This document shows positions 1 through 7,572 of a DNA stretch of 64,000 nucleotides, in pieces; the first letter of the stretch is position 1, and every line of letters begins with the position of its first letter. A program made the translations under genes and the position numbers. The stretch spans positions 930,001 through 994,000 of the forward strand of contig NZ_CP084580.1 in the NCBI RefSeq assembly GCF_021869765.1. Reading direction: 5' to 3'. The notes under the pieces were generated by a model. That model saw only the letters and a list, made by a program, of their open reading frames with translations. It had not been told where the DNA came from and did no database searches. The stretch is from Chryseobacterium sp. MEBOG06 (GTDB lineage Bacteria > Bacteroidota > Bacteroidia > Flavobacteriales > Weeksellaceae).

Positions 1-150
1 GAATATTTTTACTGGGTTTAATTTTTCTGGTTTTGGAACAGATGATTGGATCAGAGGACTTGATGGAAAGTGGAGATATGATGCTAATATTACTACTTTA
101 GAAAAGGCAATGCGAATGGCAGGTATTGATGGTTTTGCTAAAAATGGGAC
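1..150 (+). repeat. Rhs cassette repeat, copy 1 (cut by window start)
   Basis: Nearly identical at DNA level to the stretch beginning at 1754 in the second cassette. It encodes the same residues (NIFTGFNFSGFGTDDWIRG and the following TLEKAMRMAG). Such repeats are the homology along which Rhs tails are exchanged. Identity fades after about 150 bases. Confidence 0.85.
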
Positions 151-673
151 GGTTCTGGCTAATACAAAAATAGGACCTAATGGAGAAATTGGATATGTAA
201 GACTAGGTGAGGGAGGAAAAGCCAGCTATGCAGAGCAATACGGAGCGATAGATGCATTGACAAGTGCAATGCCTACGTGGTTAGGAGGAACGTGGAGAAC
301 CTGGACCAATGTAACATTTTACAGTTTTTCCGCAGGATCAAATGATCCTGATAAAGAAACACTTAATAAATTAAAACCACAGGATAAAATTGATTTTAAT
401 AATATGTTTGAGTATATTTTAGGTGGGTACGGTAGAGCAACAAAACTTAATCTTCAAGATGGTGCTTTTCAATTTGGTCTTGACATACAGGGCATTGGAA
501 ATCCATTTCCTAACATAAATGATACAGTTTATCTAAGAGATTACACATTTAAACAGAACTCCATAGTGCCAATTGATACAATGTACAAAACAATTCCTAA
601 AAAAGGTGAGTCTTTCCAGCAAACTGCTAGAAGACTTCGCAAAACTATTGATTCAGTAAAATCTTCAAAATAA
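2..673 (+). CDS. Rhs C-terminal toxin cassette 1 (5' end outside window)
   Basis: The frame is open from base 2, so the ATG at 110 is internal and the gene starts upstream. The visible 223 residues begin with the shared cassette segment, then a region also present in cassette 2 (AMRMAGI.GFAKNGT, then MPTWLGGTW), then a unique tail of about 120 residues rich in Lys, Asn and Asp. The pattern, conserved core followed by a variable end, is that of polymorphic Rhs toxins in Bacteroidota. No known toxin motif was recognised, so the activity is unknown. A lipoprotein gene follows 8 bases later and is probably its immunity gene. The alternative is a silent orphan tail used only after recombination into the main Rhs gene. 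Confidence 0.7.
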   Translation, partial: NIFTGFNFSGFGTDDWIRGLDGKWRYDANITTLEKAMRMAGIDGFAKNGTVLANTKIGPNGEIGYVRLGEGGKASYAEQYGAIDALTSAMPTWLGGTWRTWTNVTFYSFSAGSNDPDKETLNKLKPQDKIDFNNMFEYILGGYGRATKLNLQDGAFQFGLDIQGIGNPFPNINDTVYLRDYTFKQNSIVPIDTMYKTIPKKGESFQQTARRLRKTIDSVKSSK

Positions 674-681
674 TTTAAAAT

Positions 682-1350
682 ATGGGTAAAATAGTTTTAT
701 TGTATTTATTATTTTTTTTAATAATATCGTGCAAAAAACAAGAAGTTAGAAATTTTGATAATCTCAATTCTTCAGAATATTTTTCAATTTCAAGTGAATT
801 AAAAAACTTAAAAAATATTGAAAAAAATAAAATTAATGATTCTCTATATAAGATAACGGGAACATTCAATAACTATGAAATTACAGGATTTGTAGATCAT
901 GAAAATATTAGAGTAGGTTGGTGGATAGCTACTAATAAACAATCGAAAGAGATAAATGCTAAATTAGAATATAAATTTGTTGATAATAAAGAGTTTGTTA
1001 ATCAATACATTTTGTTCAAAAATGGAAAAATAGATAGTACAAATAGTAAATTCTATTGGTTTGATAGGAATAAAAATTTGATTAAATATAATTTTTATAT
1101 TCCAAATAGCTCTAAAAGTTTAGAACCTGAAGGAAAGCTGAATTATCATATTTATTCCAATGGAACTGAACTAAAACATTTGCAATGTAAGTGTCTACAA
1201 ATTGAAAATATTTTTAGTTGTGAGTTTCCATATCCAAAAGATATTGAATCTAAAAAAATAATTATTCGTGGAAATTTTTGGGAATTGTTTCAAATGAAAA
1301 ATGGAAATGTTGGTGAGAATGAAATTTATGTATTAGATACATTGAAATAG
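682..1350 (+). CDS. Lipoprotein, probable immunity protein for cassette 1
   Basis: A 222-residue protein with a hydrophobic N-terminus ending in the lipobox-like IISCKK, so it is probably lipidated on Cys17 and held in the envelope. It is homologous to the lipoprotein gene at 2532: both keep VGWW or IGWW, an ILFKNGKI or IFYRNNKI strand, SNSKFY or TNSKFY, and YNFYIP or YNFYFP. Each follows a toxin tail with the same first half by only a few bases, which supports matched toxin and immunity evolution. The exact target is inferred from position only. The base composition is very AT-rich, as is common for such cargo. Confidence 0.7.
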   Translation: MGKIVLLYLLFFLIISCKKQEVRNFDNLNSSEYFSISSELKNLKNIEKNKINDSLYKITGTFNNYEITGFVDHENIRVGWWIATNKQSKEINAKLEYKFVDNKEFVNQYILFKNGKIDSTNSKFYWFDRNKNLIKYNFYIPNSSKSLEPEGKLNYHIYSNGTELKHLQCKCLQIENIFSCEFPYPKDIESKKIIIRGNFWELFQMKNGNVGENEIYVLDTLK

Positions 1351-1520
1351 TGGAGTTGCTACCTTTTTTAGAACAAAAATTTTATACCCTAACAAAGGGG
1401 GATGAAAATTAGAGAATTGGTTTTCAATATCCCTCGGCTGCCGATTGAATCGTGTGTTAAGTAATAGTAACAAAGCCCCGCTATTATAAATACAATGGCA
1501 AAGAGCTTCACGAAATAGGA

Positions 1521-2525
1521 ATGTATGATTACGGTGCAAGGATGATGATGCCTGACCTGGGAAGATGGGGAGTAATGGATGCGATGTCTGAGAAATACAG
1601 CTCTTTGAGTCCTTACAGCTATGCGATCAATAACCCTGTTATGGTCATTGATCCGGATGGAAATGATGCAATGTTCGCTTCTGGAGAAGCAGCACAATTT
1701 GCTTTTAAAATGTATGTAGCAACGATGTCAACAGGAACTGGAACATCAGGAGGGAATATTTTTACTGGGTTTAATTTTTCTGGTTTTGGAACAGATGATT
1801 GGATCAGAGGACTTGATGGAAAGTGGAGATATGAAGCTGGTATTACTACTTTAGAAAAGGCAATGCGAATGGCAGGTATAACCGGTTTTGCTAAAAATGG
1901 AACAATATTCTCAAATGTAAGTGTAGATGGAGGAAGTATCTCGGCTTATGCACAACTAAATGAAGGAGGTAGTATAACCAAGCTTGGTGCGGATGATCTA
2001 GCTTCTATGAATGCAATTGTAGATGCATTACCAATGTGGTTAGGAGGAACGTGGAGTACATGGGAATCTCAAGAATTTCCTCAGATCACCAATACTGGAG
2101 GACTGGCAAGAACTGATTTTGATGCAAGCACCTGGGACAAATTCAGACCTGGTGATAAGCTTTTTACTTTAGATGCTGGAAGCTTTATATTTCCAAGTAC
2201 TTTTCCAGCCGACGGTTCTAAAGGAGTACCAACATGGGCAGGTAGAGTGTATGCGGGTGTATGGGGTGTAGATAGAATTAGAGAATTGTCAGATTTGTTT
2301 GTTGGAAAGAAAAGTGATAATAGTCTAAATTCTATGTCTGTAAAAGTAACATCTTTAGACTCAATTAAATCTACGGGTTTTACATATCAAAAAGATACAA
2401 CTATATTCTATGGAAATAAATCAGGCGATTTTGACAGAGCATATAAACCAGTTCAAGACAGTTCTTATAATAGGGATATCAGAAACTTTAATAGTAGAGT
2501 TCCAAGCCAATATCGAATAAAATAA
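1521..2525 (+). CDS. Rhs core fragment with toxin tail, cassette 2
   Basis: 334 residues from an ATG inside the conserved Rhs core (MYDYGARMMMPDLGRWG, then PYSYAINNPVMVIDPDG). The frame is open further upstream to a stop at 1458 and reads YYKYNGKELHEIG just before the ATG, the usual Bacteroidota Rhs boundary sequence, so the 5' core has been cut off. After the repeat comes a unit shared with cassette 1 (GFAKNGT, LGGTW), then a unique tail of about 170 residues. No catalytic motif was recognised. It probably represents a displaced tail cassette; whether the internal ATG is used is unknown. A lipoprotein gene follows after 6 bases. Confidence 0.7.
   Translation: MYDYGARMMMPDLGRWGVMDAMSEKYSSLSPYSYAINNPVMVIDPDGNDAMFASGEAAQFAFKMYVATMSTGTGTSGGNIFTGFNFSGFGTDDWIRGLDGKWRYEAGITTLEKAMRMAGITGFAKNGTIFSNVSVDGGSISAYAQLNEGGSITKLGADDLASMNAIVDALPMWLGGTWSTWESQEFPQITNTGGLARTDFDASTWDKFRPGDKLFTLDAGSFIFPSTFPADGSKGVPTWAGRVYAGVWGVDRIRELSDLFVGKKSDNSLNSMSVKVTSLDSIKSTGFTYQKDTTIFYGNKSGDFDRAYKPVQDSSYNRDIRNFNSRVPSQYRIK
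1653..1903 (+). repeat. Rhs cassette repeat, copy 2
   Basis: Begins at the DPDGNDAMFASGEAA codons. Its first 120 bases recur at 3923 and 5198, and its second half matches bases 1-150. Only a few substitutions separate the copies, which suggests recent duplication or continuing gene conversion. Confidence 0.85.
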
Positions 2526-2531
2526 AAGAAG

Positions 2532-3230
2532 ATGAGAAATAGAGTAATAGGATTTTTGTTTTTAGTTATAATAACAGGATGTAACGAAGATAAACAAACG
2601 AATGCTTTATCTATAAAGAAAGCCAGTGAGGAAGTGTTTAATTTAAATAATTATCAAGCAAAACAACAAAAAAAAGTTAATGACTCTGTTATTCATTATG
2701 AGGGAGTTAATAACCGATTTCTAATCAAAGGAAAATATAATTATCAAAGAAAATATAAAATAGGTTGGTGGAGAGCTTATGATCTGAAAAATAATGAAAA
2801 ATATTTAGACATAGAATTTTATAAAGAATTTGATAAAAAGAAAGAATTGAATAATCAAATTATTTTTTATAGGAATAATAAGATAAACGCATCTAACAGT
2901 AAGTTTTATGTAAAGAAGTACAATAGTAAAGATAATACTATTTTATATAATTTTTATTTCCCAAAGAGTATTGATAAAATACACTCTGCGAAAATAAACA
3001 TTGGTATAATTGCTGATATGAAACCTTTGCTATATCCAATGACTTTTGAATGCAATAGTAAGAATAATAGTTATAGTTATTCTTTGGATATTTCTAAATA
3101 TAAAAACCATCCTGTATTAAATATATTGGGTTCATTTTCGGAGCATTCAATTAATGAGAAGAAAAGAGAAATTGGTATTAATGAAATTCTAATAGATGAC
3201 ACAATAAAAAATGTAAATACCATTAGGTAA
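2532..3230 (+). CDS. Lipoprotein, probable immunity protein for cassette 2
   Basis: A 232-residue predicted lipoprotein: short charged start, hydrophobic run, lipobox ITGCNED with the Cys near residue 17. Paralogue of the gene at 682, with the same spaced motifs (IGWW, NKINASNSKFY, YNFYFP). The two lipoproteins diverge as strongly as the toxin tails they follow, as expected of specific immunity proteins. It is probably co-transcribed with the preceding cassette, since the gap is 6 bases, and a hairpin lies about 60 bases downstream. The function is inferred from context. Confidence 0.7.
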   Translation: MRNRVIGFLFLVIITGCNEDKQTNALSIKKASEEVFNLNNYQAKQQKKVNDSVIHYEGVNNRFLIKGKYNYQRKYKIGWWRAYDLKNNEKYLDIEFYKEFDKKKELNNQIIFYRNNKINASNSKFYVKKYNSKDNTILYNFYFPKSIDKIHSAKINIGIIADMKPLLYPMTFECNSKNNSYSYSLDISKYKNHPVLNILGSFSEHSINEKKREIGINEILIDDTIKNVNTIR

Positions 3231-3290
3231 TATAAGGCCAACTTTTAAAGTTACCCCATTGTGCAAAGTCTTGGGCTTTGATGATATAAT

Positions 3291-3318
3291 AAACCACTGC
3301 AATTGCGGTGGTTTTATT
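3291..3318 (+). terminator. Hairpin terminator after cassette 2
   Basis: AAACCACTGC-AATT-GCGGTGGTTTT forms a stem with one G:T pair, followed by a T-rich run. Related hairpins with the same core lie at 3598 and 7300, so the terminator may move with the cassettes. Confidence 0.6.
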
Positions 3319-3597
3319 GTCTCCCAATGCTTGAAAATAAATCAATAAAAACACAATAATTGATAAATCTGCAACATAAAGGTATATACTCTATTATTCT
3401 ATACTTACTATATATGTGAATTTACATACCAATAATAGCTATCGGATTGTATATGCTTGATTACTAAAATGCGTTTTTCCCAAATAAAATTCTAAAGTGC
3501 AACTATGAGTGCTTATGGCTTAATCTAATGTATAAGAGTATTAACAACTATCCCTCTTTACTGTAAGATTATATCCTGTAGTGTAGTAATAATAGCG
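3319..3597. other. Non-coding stretch between Rhs cassettes
   Basis: AT-rich with no convincing gene on either strand. It lies between two related hairpins and is probably left over from cassette insertion and loss. Confidence 0.4.
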
Positions 3598-3628
3598 AAA
3601 CCACTGCTATTAAGCGGTGGTTTTGTTT
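3598..3628 (+). terminator. Second cassette-type hairpin
   Basis: AAACCACTGCTATTAAGCGGTGGTTTTG folds like the hairpin at 3291 but has no intact gene directly before it. This suggests that a cassette between the two was lost. Confidence 0.5.
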
Positions 3629-3711
3629 GTGAAAAAAAATTCTGTTTTGTATGTGAAAGTCTATAGGTTTATTCTGAAAACAATAAGTATTTTTATCTTT
3701 ATAAACAATAT

Positions 3712-3844
3712 CTCAGGGCGTTTGGCACCTTCAGCTTTGGAAGTTTCTAATCCTGTAAGTACAACGGTAAAGAATTACAGGAAACCGGGATGTATGATTA
3801 CGGAGCAAGGATGATGATGCCTGACCTGGGAAGATGGGGGAGCA
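3712..3844 (+). pseudogene. Decayed Rhs core at the start of cassette 3
   Basis: The frame reads GTFSFGSF, a TAA stop at 3748-3750, then KYNGKELQETGMYDYGAR and MMMPDLGRWG, the usual Bacteroidota Rhs core. The stop sits where these cores usually have Tyr. A second lesion is an extra G in the run before AGCAATGGATG at about 3836: cassette 2 has four Gs there and this copy has five, which shifts the frame by one. The core is therefore disconnected from its toxin tail twice over. Functional reading from the 5' side is impossible without repair. Confidence 0.75.
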
Positions 3845-5182
3845 ATGGATGCCATGTCTGAGAAATACAGTTCCTGGAGTCCTTATAACTATGCTATTAA
3901 TAATCCTGTGATGGTGATTGATCCGGATGGAAATGATGCAATGTTTGCTTCTGGAGAAGCAGCACAATTTGCTTTTAAAATGTATGTAGCAACGATGTCA
4001 ACAGGAACTGGAACATCAGGAGAGAATATTTTTACAGGATTTGGCTCTAACCTTTTTGATGATCACTTTAATCAGTTTGGTGAATTTTTATACACTGATA
4101 ATAAGAATACAAATAATATTATTATTGATTTTCAAAATCCTATTACAGGCAGTTTTAATACAGCTCCATGGCTGTCAGTGGAACTAAAGGATTATATATT
4201 TAATAAAGATAATGCGTTTGTTTTAGCAAACATCGCTAATCATTATGCTAAAGATGCTGGTATAAATTTAAATAACCTTAAAGGTAATAGCATGTCTGTA
4301 GGAATTGCAGATTATCATTTTGATGCAGGGAAAATGGTTGGTACATTTTCTCGTTTTAATGGAGGTGAATATAATCCAGATGCTTTAATGCAGGCAAACA
4401 AGGAATCTAAAACTGTCTCTTTGATGGTTGGCAATGGAAAACCGCATCCATATTATAATGATAAAAACAATATGATTTCTGCATTAAGTCATGAGGGAGG
4501 AAAAATAAGTCACTTAACAGTAAATCCTAATAATATTAATCTATCTAAATTAGATTTAGCAAAAGAGCATATCACAATTTATGAGCATCAAATCTCTTCT
4601 CCTCTTTTTAAGAAGACTACAGCTGGCTTTCAACAATTAATGAAAAAAATTATTCTAATGATAAATGGTATTATAACACTTACAAATCGAAATAGATTTA
4701 ATATATATGTATGTCTATTAATTTTTCTATTTATATCATGTAAAAAGTCTATGTTAAAGAATGATAATGTTGTTTGTTCTTTTCAGAATTTAATATGTGA
4801 TTATACAAAAGATAGTATAAGGATAAAAAATGTAGAGACTTTTTTACTTTTTGGAAATCCTACAAATGACACCCTTAAAGTTTCTCTTAAAGATATTCAA
4901 GCGAAGTATCGACATATTTATGAAAGGGATACACTGAAGATAAATTTTGAAGCATTAACAATTATTTCTATTCCACCACATGACTCTCTCGGATTACCTT
5001 GTATGTCAATAATTGAAAAGAACTTTGGTAAAGGAAATAAAGTCTTTGAAAAAGGATTTTCAATTGTTAATGTTAATTCTCAAAAAGAAATTTCTCATGC
5101 ACCAGGCTACAGATTAAAACAAATTAATGATTTTCAATTATATAAGAAGTGGGGAAGAAAACATAATAACATGACTTTATAA
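3845..5182 (+). CDS. Cassette 3: Rhs toxin tail fused in frame to a lipoprotein-like domain
   Basis: 445 residues. Residues 1-60 are the shared core and repeat. Residues 61 to about 265 are a unique tail containing ALSHEGGKISH and later KEHITIYEHQISSP. This loosely resembles the HE..H metallopeptidase-like tails seen after Rhs cores, but the motif is imperfect and activity is uncertain. From the ATG at 4640 (residue 266) the frame continues into what looks like a separate secreted protein: MKKII, a hydrophobic run LLIFLFISCKK with a lipobox Cys, then about 145 residues. In the neighbouring cassettes these are two genes. Loss of a stop or a small indel near 4630-4640 probably joined toxin and immunity. 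Alternatively the ATG at 4640 or 4664 starts a separate protein. Confidence 0.6.
   Translation: MDAMSEKYSSWSPYNYAINNPVMVIDPDGNDAMFASGEAAQFAFKMYVATMSTGTGTSGENIFTGFGSNLFDDHFNQFGEFLYTDNKNTNNIIIDFQNPITGSFNTAPWLSVELKDYIFNKDNAFVLANIANHYAKDAGINLNNLKGNSMSVGIADYHFDAGKMVGTFSRFNGGEYNPDALMQANKESKTVSLMVGNGKPHPYYNDKNNMISALSHEGGKISHLTVNPNNINLSKLDLAKEHITIYEHQISSPLFKKTTAGFQQLMKKIILMINGIITLTNRNRFNIYVCLLIFLFISCKKSMLKNDNVVCSFQNLICDYTKDSIRIKNVETFLLFGNPTNDTLKVSLKDIQAKYRHIYERDTLKINFEALTIISIPPHDSLGLPCMSIIEKNFGKGNKVFEKGFSIVNVNSQKEISHAPGYRLKQINDFQLYKKWGRKHNNMTL
3923..4040 (+). repeat. Rhs cassette repeat, copy 3
   Basis: Near-identical to 1653 onward (DPDGNDAMFASGEAAQFAF and on to NIFTGF), then diverges into a different tail. 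Confidence 0.85.
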
Positions 5183-5197
5183 AGTAGCAAATCTACT

Positions 5198-5347
5198 CCG
5201 GATGGAAATGATGCAATGTTCGCTTCGGGAGAAGCAGCACAATTTGCTTTTAAAATGTATGTGGCAACGATGTCTACAGGAACTGAAACATCAGGAGGGA
5301 ATATTTTTACTGGGTTTAATTTTTCTGGTTTTGGAACAGATGATTGG
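5198..5347 (+). repeat. Rhs cassette repeat, copy 4
   Basis: Homology to the other copies starts abruptly at CCGGATGGAAATGATGCAATG and runs through the GTDDW codons. The upstream core is absent, so the recombination breakpoint lies at the start of the DPDG codons. Confidence 0.85.
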
Positions 5348-6103
5348 ATTTTACAGAATATTAATGGAGTGTCAACATGGAGTTATGATGCAAATATAAA
5401 AACAATTTTACAAGCTAGAAAAGCCGGCTATAAGGATGTGGCTGCAATTTATTCTTATGCCAATATATCGGGGGAAGGATTCTTAGGTTTTGGAAAATAT
5501 AGTTATTCTTTAAATTCTAATGGATCAGTAGTTAATAATATGAATGGTGCCATATTAGGGGGGAGTTTTTCAACTCCAGCAGGAACAAATATATCTACCG
5601 GTACATATTTTAATAATAATATTGAGGATGGAATTTTTAAAAGTTGGGCAAATTCAAATAATATTGCTGCAAAATTTACTTATGGTATAGTAAATAATGC
5701 CTATGTTACAGCTCAAATTTTTGATATGGGTGCTTTAGAACGTCCTGAATGGGAAAATCCTTTGGGAGGAAATTATGGAAATCTAGATGGTACACCTAAC
5801 TATAGACAAGCAGATGCTCTGGTTAGTACTGTCGCAACAGCAGCTCCTTATGCAAGAGGAGCCAAGGCTGTAAATTCTCTTATGCCTGAAGGAATAAGTA
5901 TTTTAAACAGATTTGAGTCTGCTTCGGGTACAAGTGGTACAATAAATCTTTTGAACAAAGGAGTAGATTATGTAAATGGAACCGCTGGGAAAGGAATGAT
6001 AGCAAGACCAATAGTTACTGGTGTTGTAAATGCATCAAGTCCGGATAGCCCCGCTCGAACTTGGTTGAAGAGAAATGTAGGGTATAGGCCTCAATTTGAT
6101 TAA
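5216..6103 (+). CDS. Rhs toxin tail, cassette 4
   Basis: 295 residues from the ATG in AMFASGEAAQ. The first 45 are the shared repeat. The remainder is unique: a Gly/Ser/Asn-rich middle, then an Ala-rich segment (TVATAAPYARGAKAVNSL), ending SPARTWLKRNVGYRPQFD. No known nuclease or peptidase motif was recognised. The conserved core is cut to the last few residues, so this is a displaced tail rather than a whole gene. A small two-helix membrane protein gene follows after 12 bases, different in type from the lipoprotein partners of cassettes 1 and 2. This suggests that the toxin acts at the inner membrane or is neutralised there (inference). Confidence 0.65.
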   Translation: MFASGEAAQFAFKMYVATMSTGTETSGGNIFTGFNFSGFGTDDWILQNINGVSTWSYDANIKTILQARKAGYKDVAAIYSYANISGEGFLGFGKYSYSLNSNGSVVNNMNGAILGGSFSTPAGTNISTGTYFNNNIEDGIFKSWANSNNIAAKFTYGIVNNAYVTAQIFDMGALERPEWENPLGGNYGNLDGTPNYRQADALVSTVATAAPYARGAKAVNSLMPEGISILNRFESASGTSGTINLLNKGVDYVNGTAGKGMIARPIVTGVVNASSPDSPARTWLKRNVGYRPQFD

Positions 6104-6115
6104 TATATAATTATA

Positions 6116-6355
6116 ATGACATTATTAGAAATAATTTTCGGTGGATTAATAATCAATTTTCTTGGAATTAATACAAGATATTATTTTTTTAGAATTTTTA
6201 ATAAAAATTTAAAAAAAGAAGATTTTAAAAATGACAAAGATGATATAGGTGCTCAATTTTCACAAGGGTTTTATAATTTTTTAGTAGGTCTTATCGTATT
6301 CTGTATTTTATCAATAGTTATAGTGTATATTGCATATAAATTAAAATTTCTATAG
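6116..6355 (+). CDS. Small membrane protein, probable immunity for cassette 4
   Basis: 79 residues with two hydrophobic segments (about 2-20 and 54-75) around a charged loop that contains KKEDFKNDKDD. The size, topology and tight spacing after a toxin tail are typical of membrane immunity proteins. No family was recognised. Confidence 0.6.
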   Translation: MTLLEIIFGGLIINFLGINTRYYFFRIFNKNLKKEDFKNDKDDIGAQFSQGFYNFLVGLIVFCILSIVIVYIAYKLKFL

Positions 6356-6388
6356 ATTGTAAAAACATTTCACTAACTATTTAGTATA

Positions 6389-6408
6389 AGCGTGTCGCTT
6401 GTGCCACT
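6389..6408 (+). repeat. Short repeat with inverted AAGCG/CGCTT arms, copy 1
   Basis: AAGCGTGTCGCTTGTGCCAC matches 18 of 20 bases of the copy at 7265. Each copy sits just after a putative immunity gene. Confidence 0.55.
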
Positions 6409-6410
6409 AA

Positions 6411-6791
6411 ATGACTAGTCCTGAAAATAGTTTACTTATAAAAGGAAGTGCTGCAGTAAGACAATTAATGGGAACAAACATGTATAAATCTGCAGTTGAT
6501 TATTTTAAGGAAACATCAATGAATGAAAAAACAACTTATGAAGGAATGTTTGGCCTTATAGGTGTTGTTGCAGAGAACAGAAATATGCAGGGCCAATTTA
6601 TGGGGAAAACAAACTTCAGCTTTTATCCTGTAGGCAACAAAGTTGTTATAATGGCATTTGACTCAAAATCAATCTCTTCTTATTCTTTAAATCCTTTAAA
6701 TAAAGATGAGTCAAGAAATATTCCTAGGTTTAATGGAGTTGGGGTACCCGAGAGTACAACCCGTCAAACATATTTGTTGTGGATGAAATAA
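6411..6791 (+). CDS. Truncated toxin-tail protein, cassette 5
   Basis: 126 residues with no Rhs core before it. It carries FSFYPVGNKVVIMAFDSKS and ends with VPESTTRQTYLLWMK. Tails ending in similar STT.QTY motifs occur after Rhs cores in Bacteroidota, so this is probably the 3' part of another cassette that has lost its repeat. A lipoprotein gene follows after 17 bases. The function is unknown, and the start at 6411 may be fortuitous. Confidence 0.5.
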   Translation: MTSPENSLLIKGSAAVRQLMGTNMYKSAVDYFKETSMNEKTTYEGMFGLIGVVAENRNMQGQFMGKTNFSFYPVGNKVVIMAFDSKSISSYSLNPLNKDESRNIPRFNGVGVPESTTRQTYLLWMK

Positions 6792-6808
6792 CATGTTAAA
6801 AAAATAAA

Positions 6809-7201
6809 ATGAAAAAGCTAATTGTATCTGTTGTACTAGGATTAACTACTACTACTATAAGCTGTAGTATAAATAAGAAAGATTTACTAGGAACATATTC
6901 TTTTACTGGAAAAAATATTATTGATAGTTTAATTATTAAAGAAGATATATATATACATAAAATTTATAATAAAAATTCAGAGTTAATGTATCAAGCAAAA
7001 GATAATTGGAGTTTTGCAAAAGATAGAATTAATCTTGAAGAATTTTACAATAATGAAGACAATGAGCTTCAAGAACCTTTATCAAATACAGATGCCAAAA
7101 AGTTTTTAATGTTAGCTTCTTATCCTATTTATAGACAAAATGATCAAATAATAATTGAGGTTCATGCTGATGAAAATATTGTTTATAAAAAAAATAAATA
7201 A
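6809..7201 (+). CDS. Lipoprotein, probable immunity for cassette 5
   Basis: 130 residues: Lys-rich start, hydrophobic segment, then TTISCSINK with a lipobox Cys at residue 19. The mature part includes LLGTYSFTGKN, loosely like small lipocalin or lipoprotein starts. Not homologous to the lipoproteins at 682 and 2532. Its position after a toxin tail and its envelope location fit immunity. A terminator hairpin follows about 100 bases downstream. Confidence 0.6.
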   Translation: MKKLIVSVVLGLTTTTISCSINKKDLLGTYSFTGKNIIDSLIIKEDIYIHKIYNKNSELMYQAKDNWSFAKDRINLEEFYNNEDNELQEPLSNTDAKKFLMLASYPIYRQNDQIIIEVHADENIVYKKNK

Positions 7202-7264
7202 TGCAATCAAAATAGTACAAATTTCTTACTTGTGAAGTTAATTAAAATAACTCCCCGATGGCCC

Positions 7265-7284
7265 AAGCGTCTCGCTTGTGTCAC
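7265..7284 (+). repeat. Short repeat with inverted AAGCG/CTCGCTT arms, copy 2
   Basis: AAGCGTCTCGCTTGTGTCAC, 18 of 20 bases identical to 6389-6408. It again lies downstream of an immunity-like gene. Confidence 0.55.
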
Positions 7285-7299
7285 AAAAGAATTAAATCT

Positions 7300-7328
7300 A
7301 AAAAACACTGCAATTGCGGTGTTTTTTT
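7300..7328 (+). terminator. Cassette-type hairpin terminator
   Basis: AAAAAACACTGCAATTGCGGTGTTTTTTT: a stem with one G:T pair and a T run, sharing the CACTGCAATTGCGGTG core with the hairpin at 3291. Confidence 0.7.
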
Positions 7329-7348
7329 AGATTTGTAAATATGTTTAA

Positions 7349-7504
7349 AACCTTTATATTTACCAGTACATAGATCATCTTGGAAATACCAGGATAACAT
7401 TTCCCAAGAACAGCGCAGGCGCTCCTGAAATAACAGATACTAACAACTATTATCCTTTTGGTTTAAACCATATCTCTGGGGTAAAATTCCCTGTTTACTA
7501 TTGA
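7349..7504 (+). pseudogene. Rhs core remnant closing the array
   Basis: One frame reads YIDHLGNTRITF, NSAGAPEITDTNNYYPFGLN and HISG, then degenerates to a TGA at 7502. This is the conserved segment that normally precedes KYNGKELQETG in Bacteroidota Rhs proteins. It has no start and no continuation. It shows that the locus once extended, or a cassette was inserted, up to this point. Confidence 0.8.
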
Positions 7505-7550
7505 ATTTTTATGGTAAATTTACTACTACAAACGTCCGCTTTCAAATCTG

Positions 7551-7563
7551 TAGTGGCAATTTT
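7551..7563 (+). repeat. 13-bp direct repeat, left copy
   Basis: TAGTGGCAATTTT, repeated exactly at 9154. The pair brackets the Crp-like regulator and dehydrogenase genes. Confidence 0.45.
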
Positions 7564-7572
7564 ACTTAAACT

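Noticed and set aside
1389..1697. Minus-strand frame with a match at 3731-3967 that looks like a repeated gene (MCCFSRSE.., MCCFSRSK..)
   Set aside because: It is the antisense of the duplicated Rhs core; the similarity comes from the DNA repeat, not from selection on this frame.
3617..3814. Frame of 65 residues before cassette 3
   Set aside because: It reads the Rhs core in the wrong frame (TTVKNYRKPGCMITEQG); the core signature is in the frame one base over.
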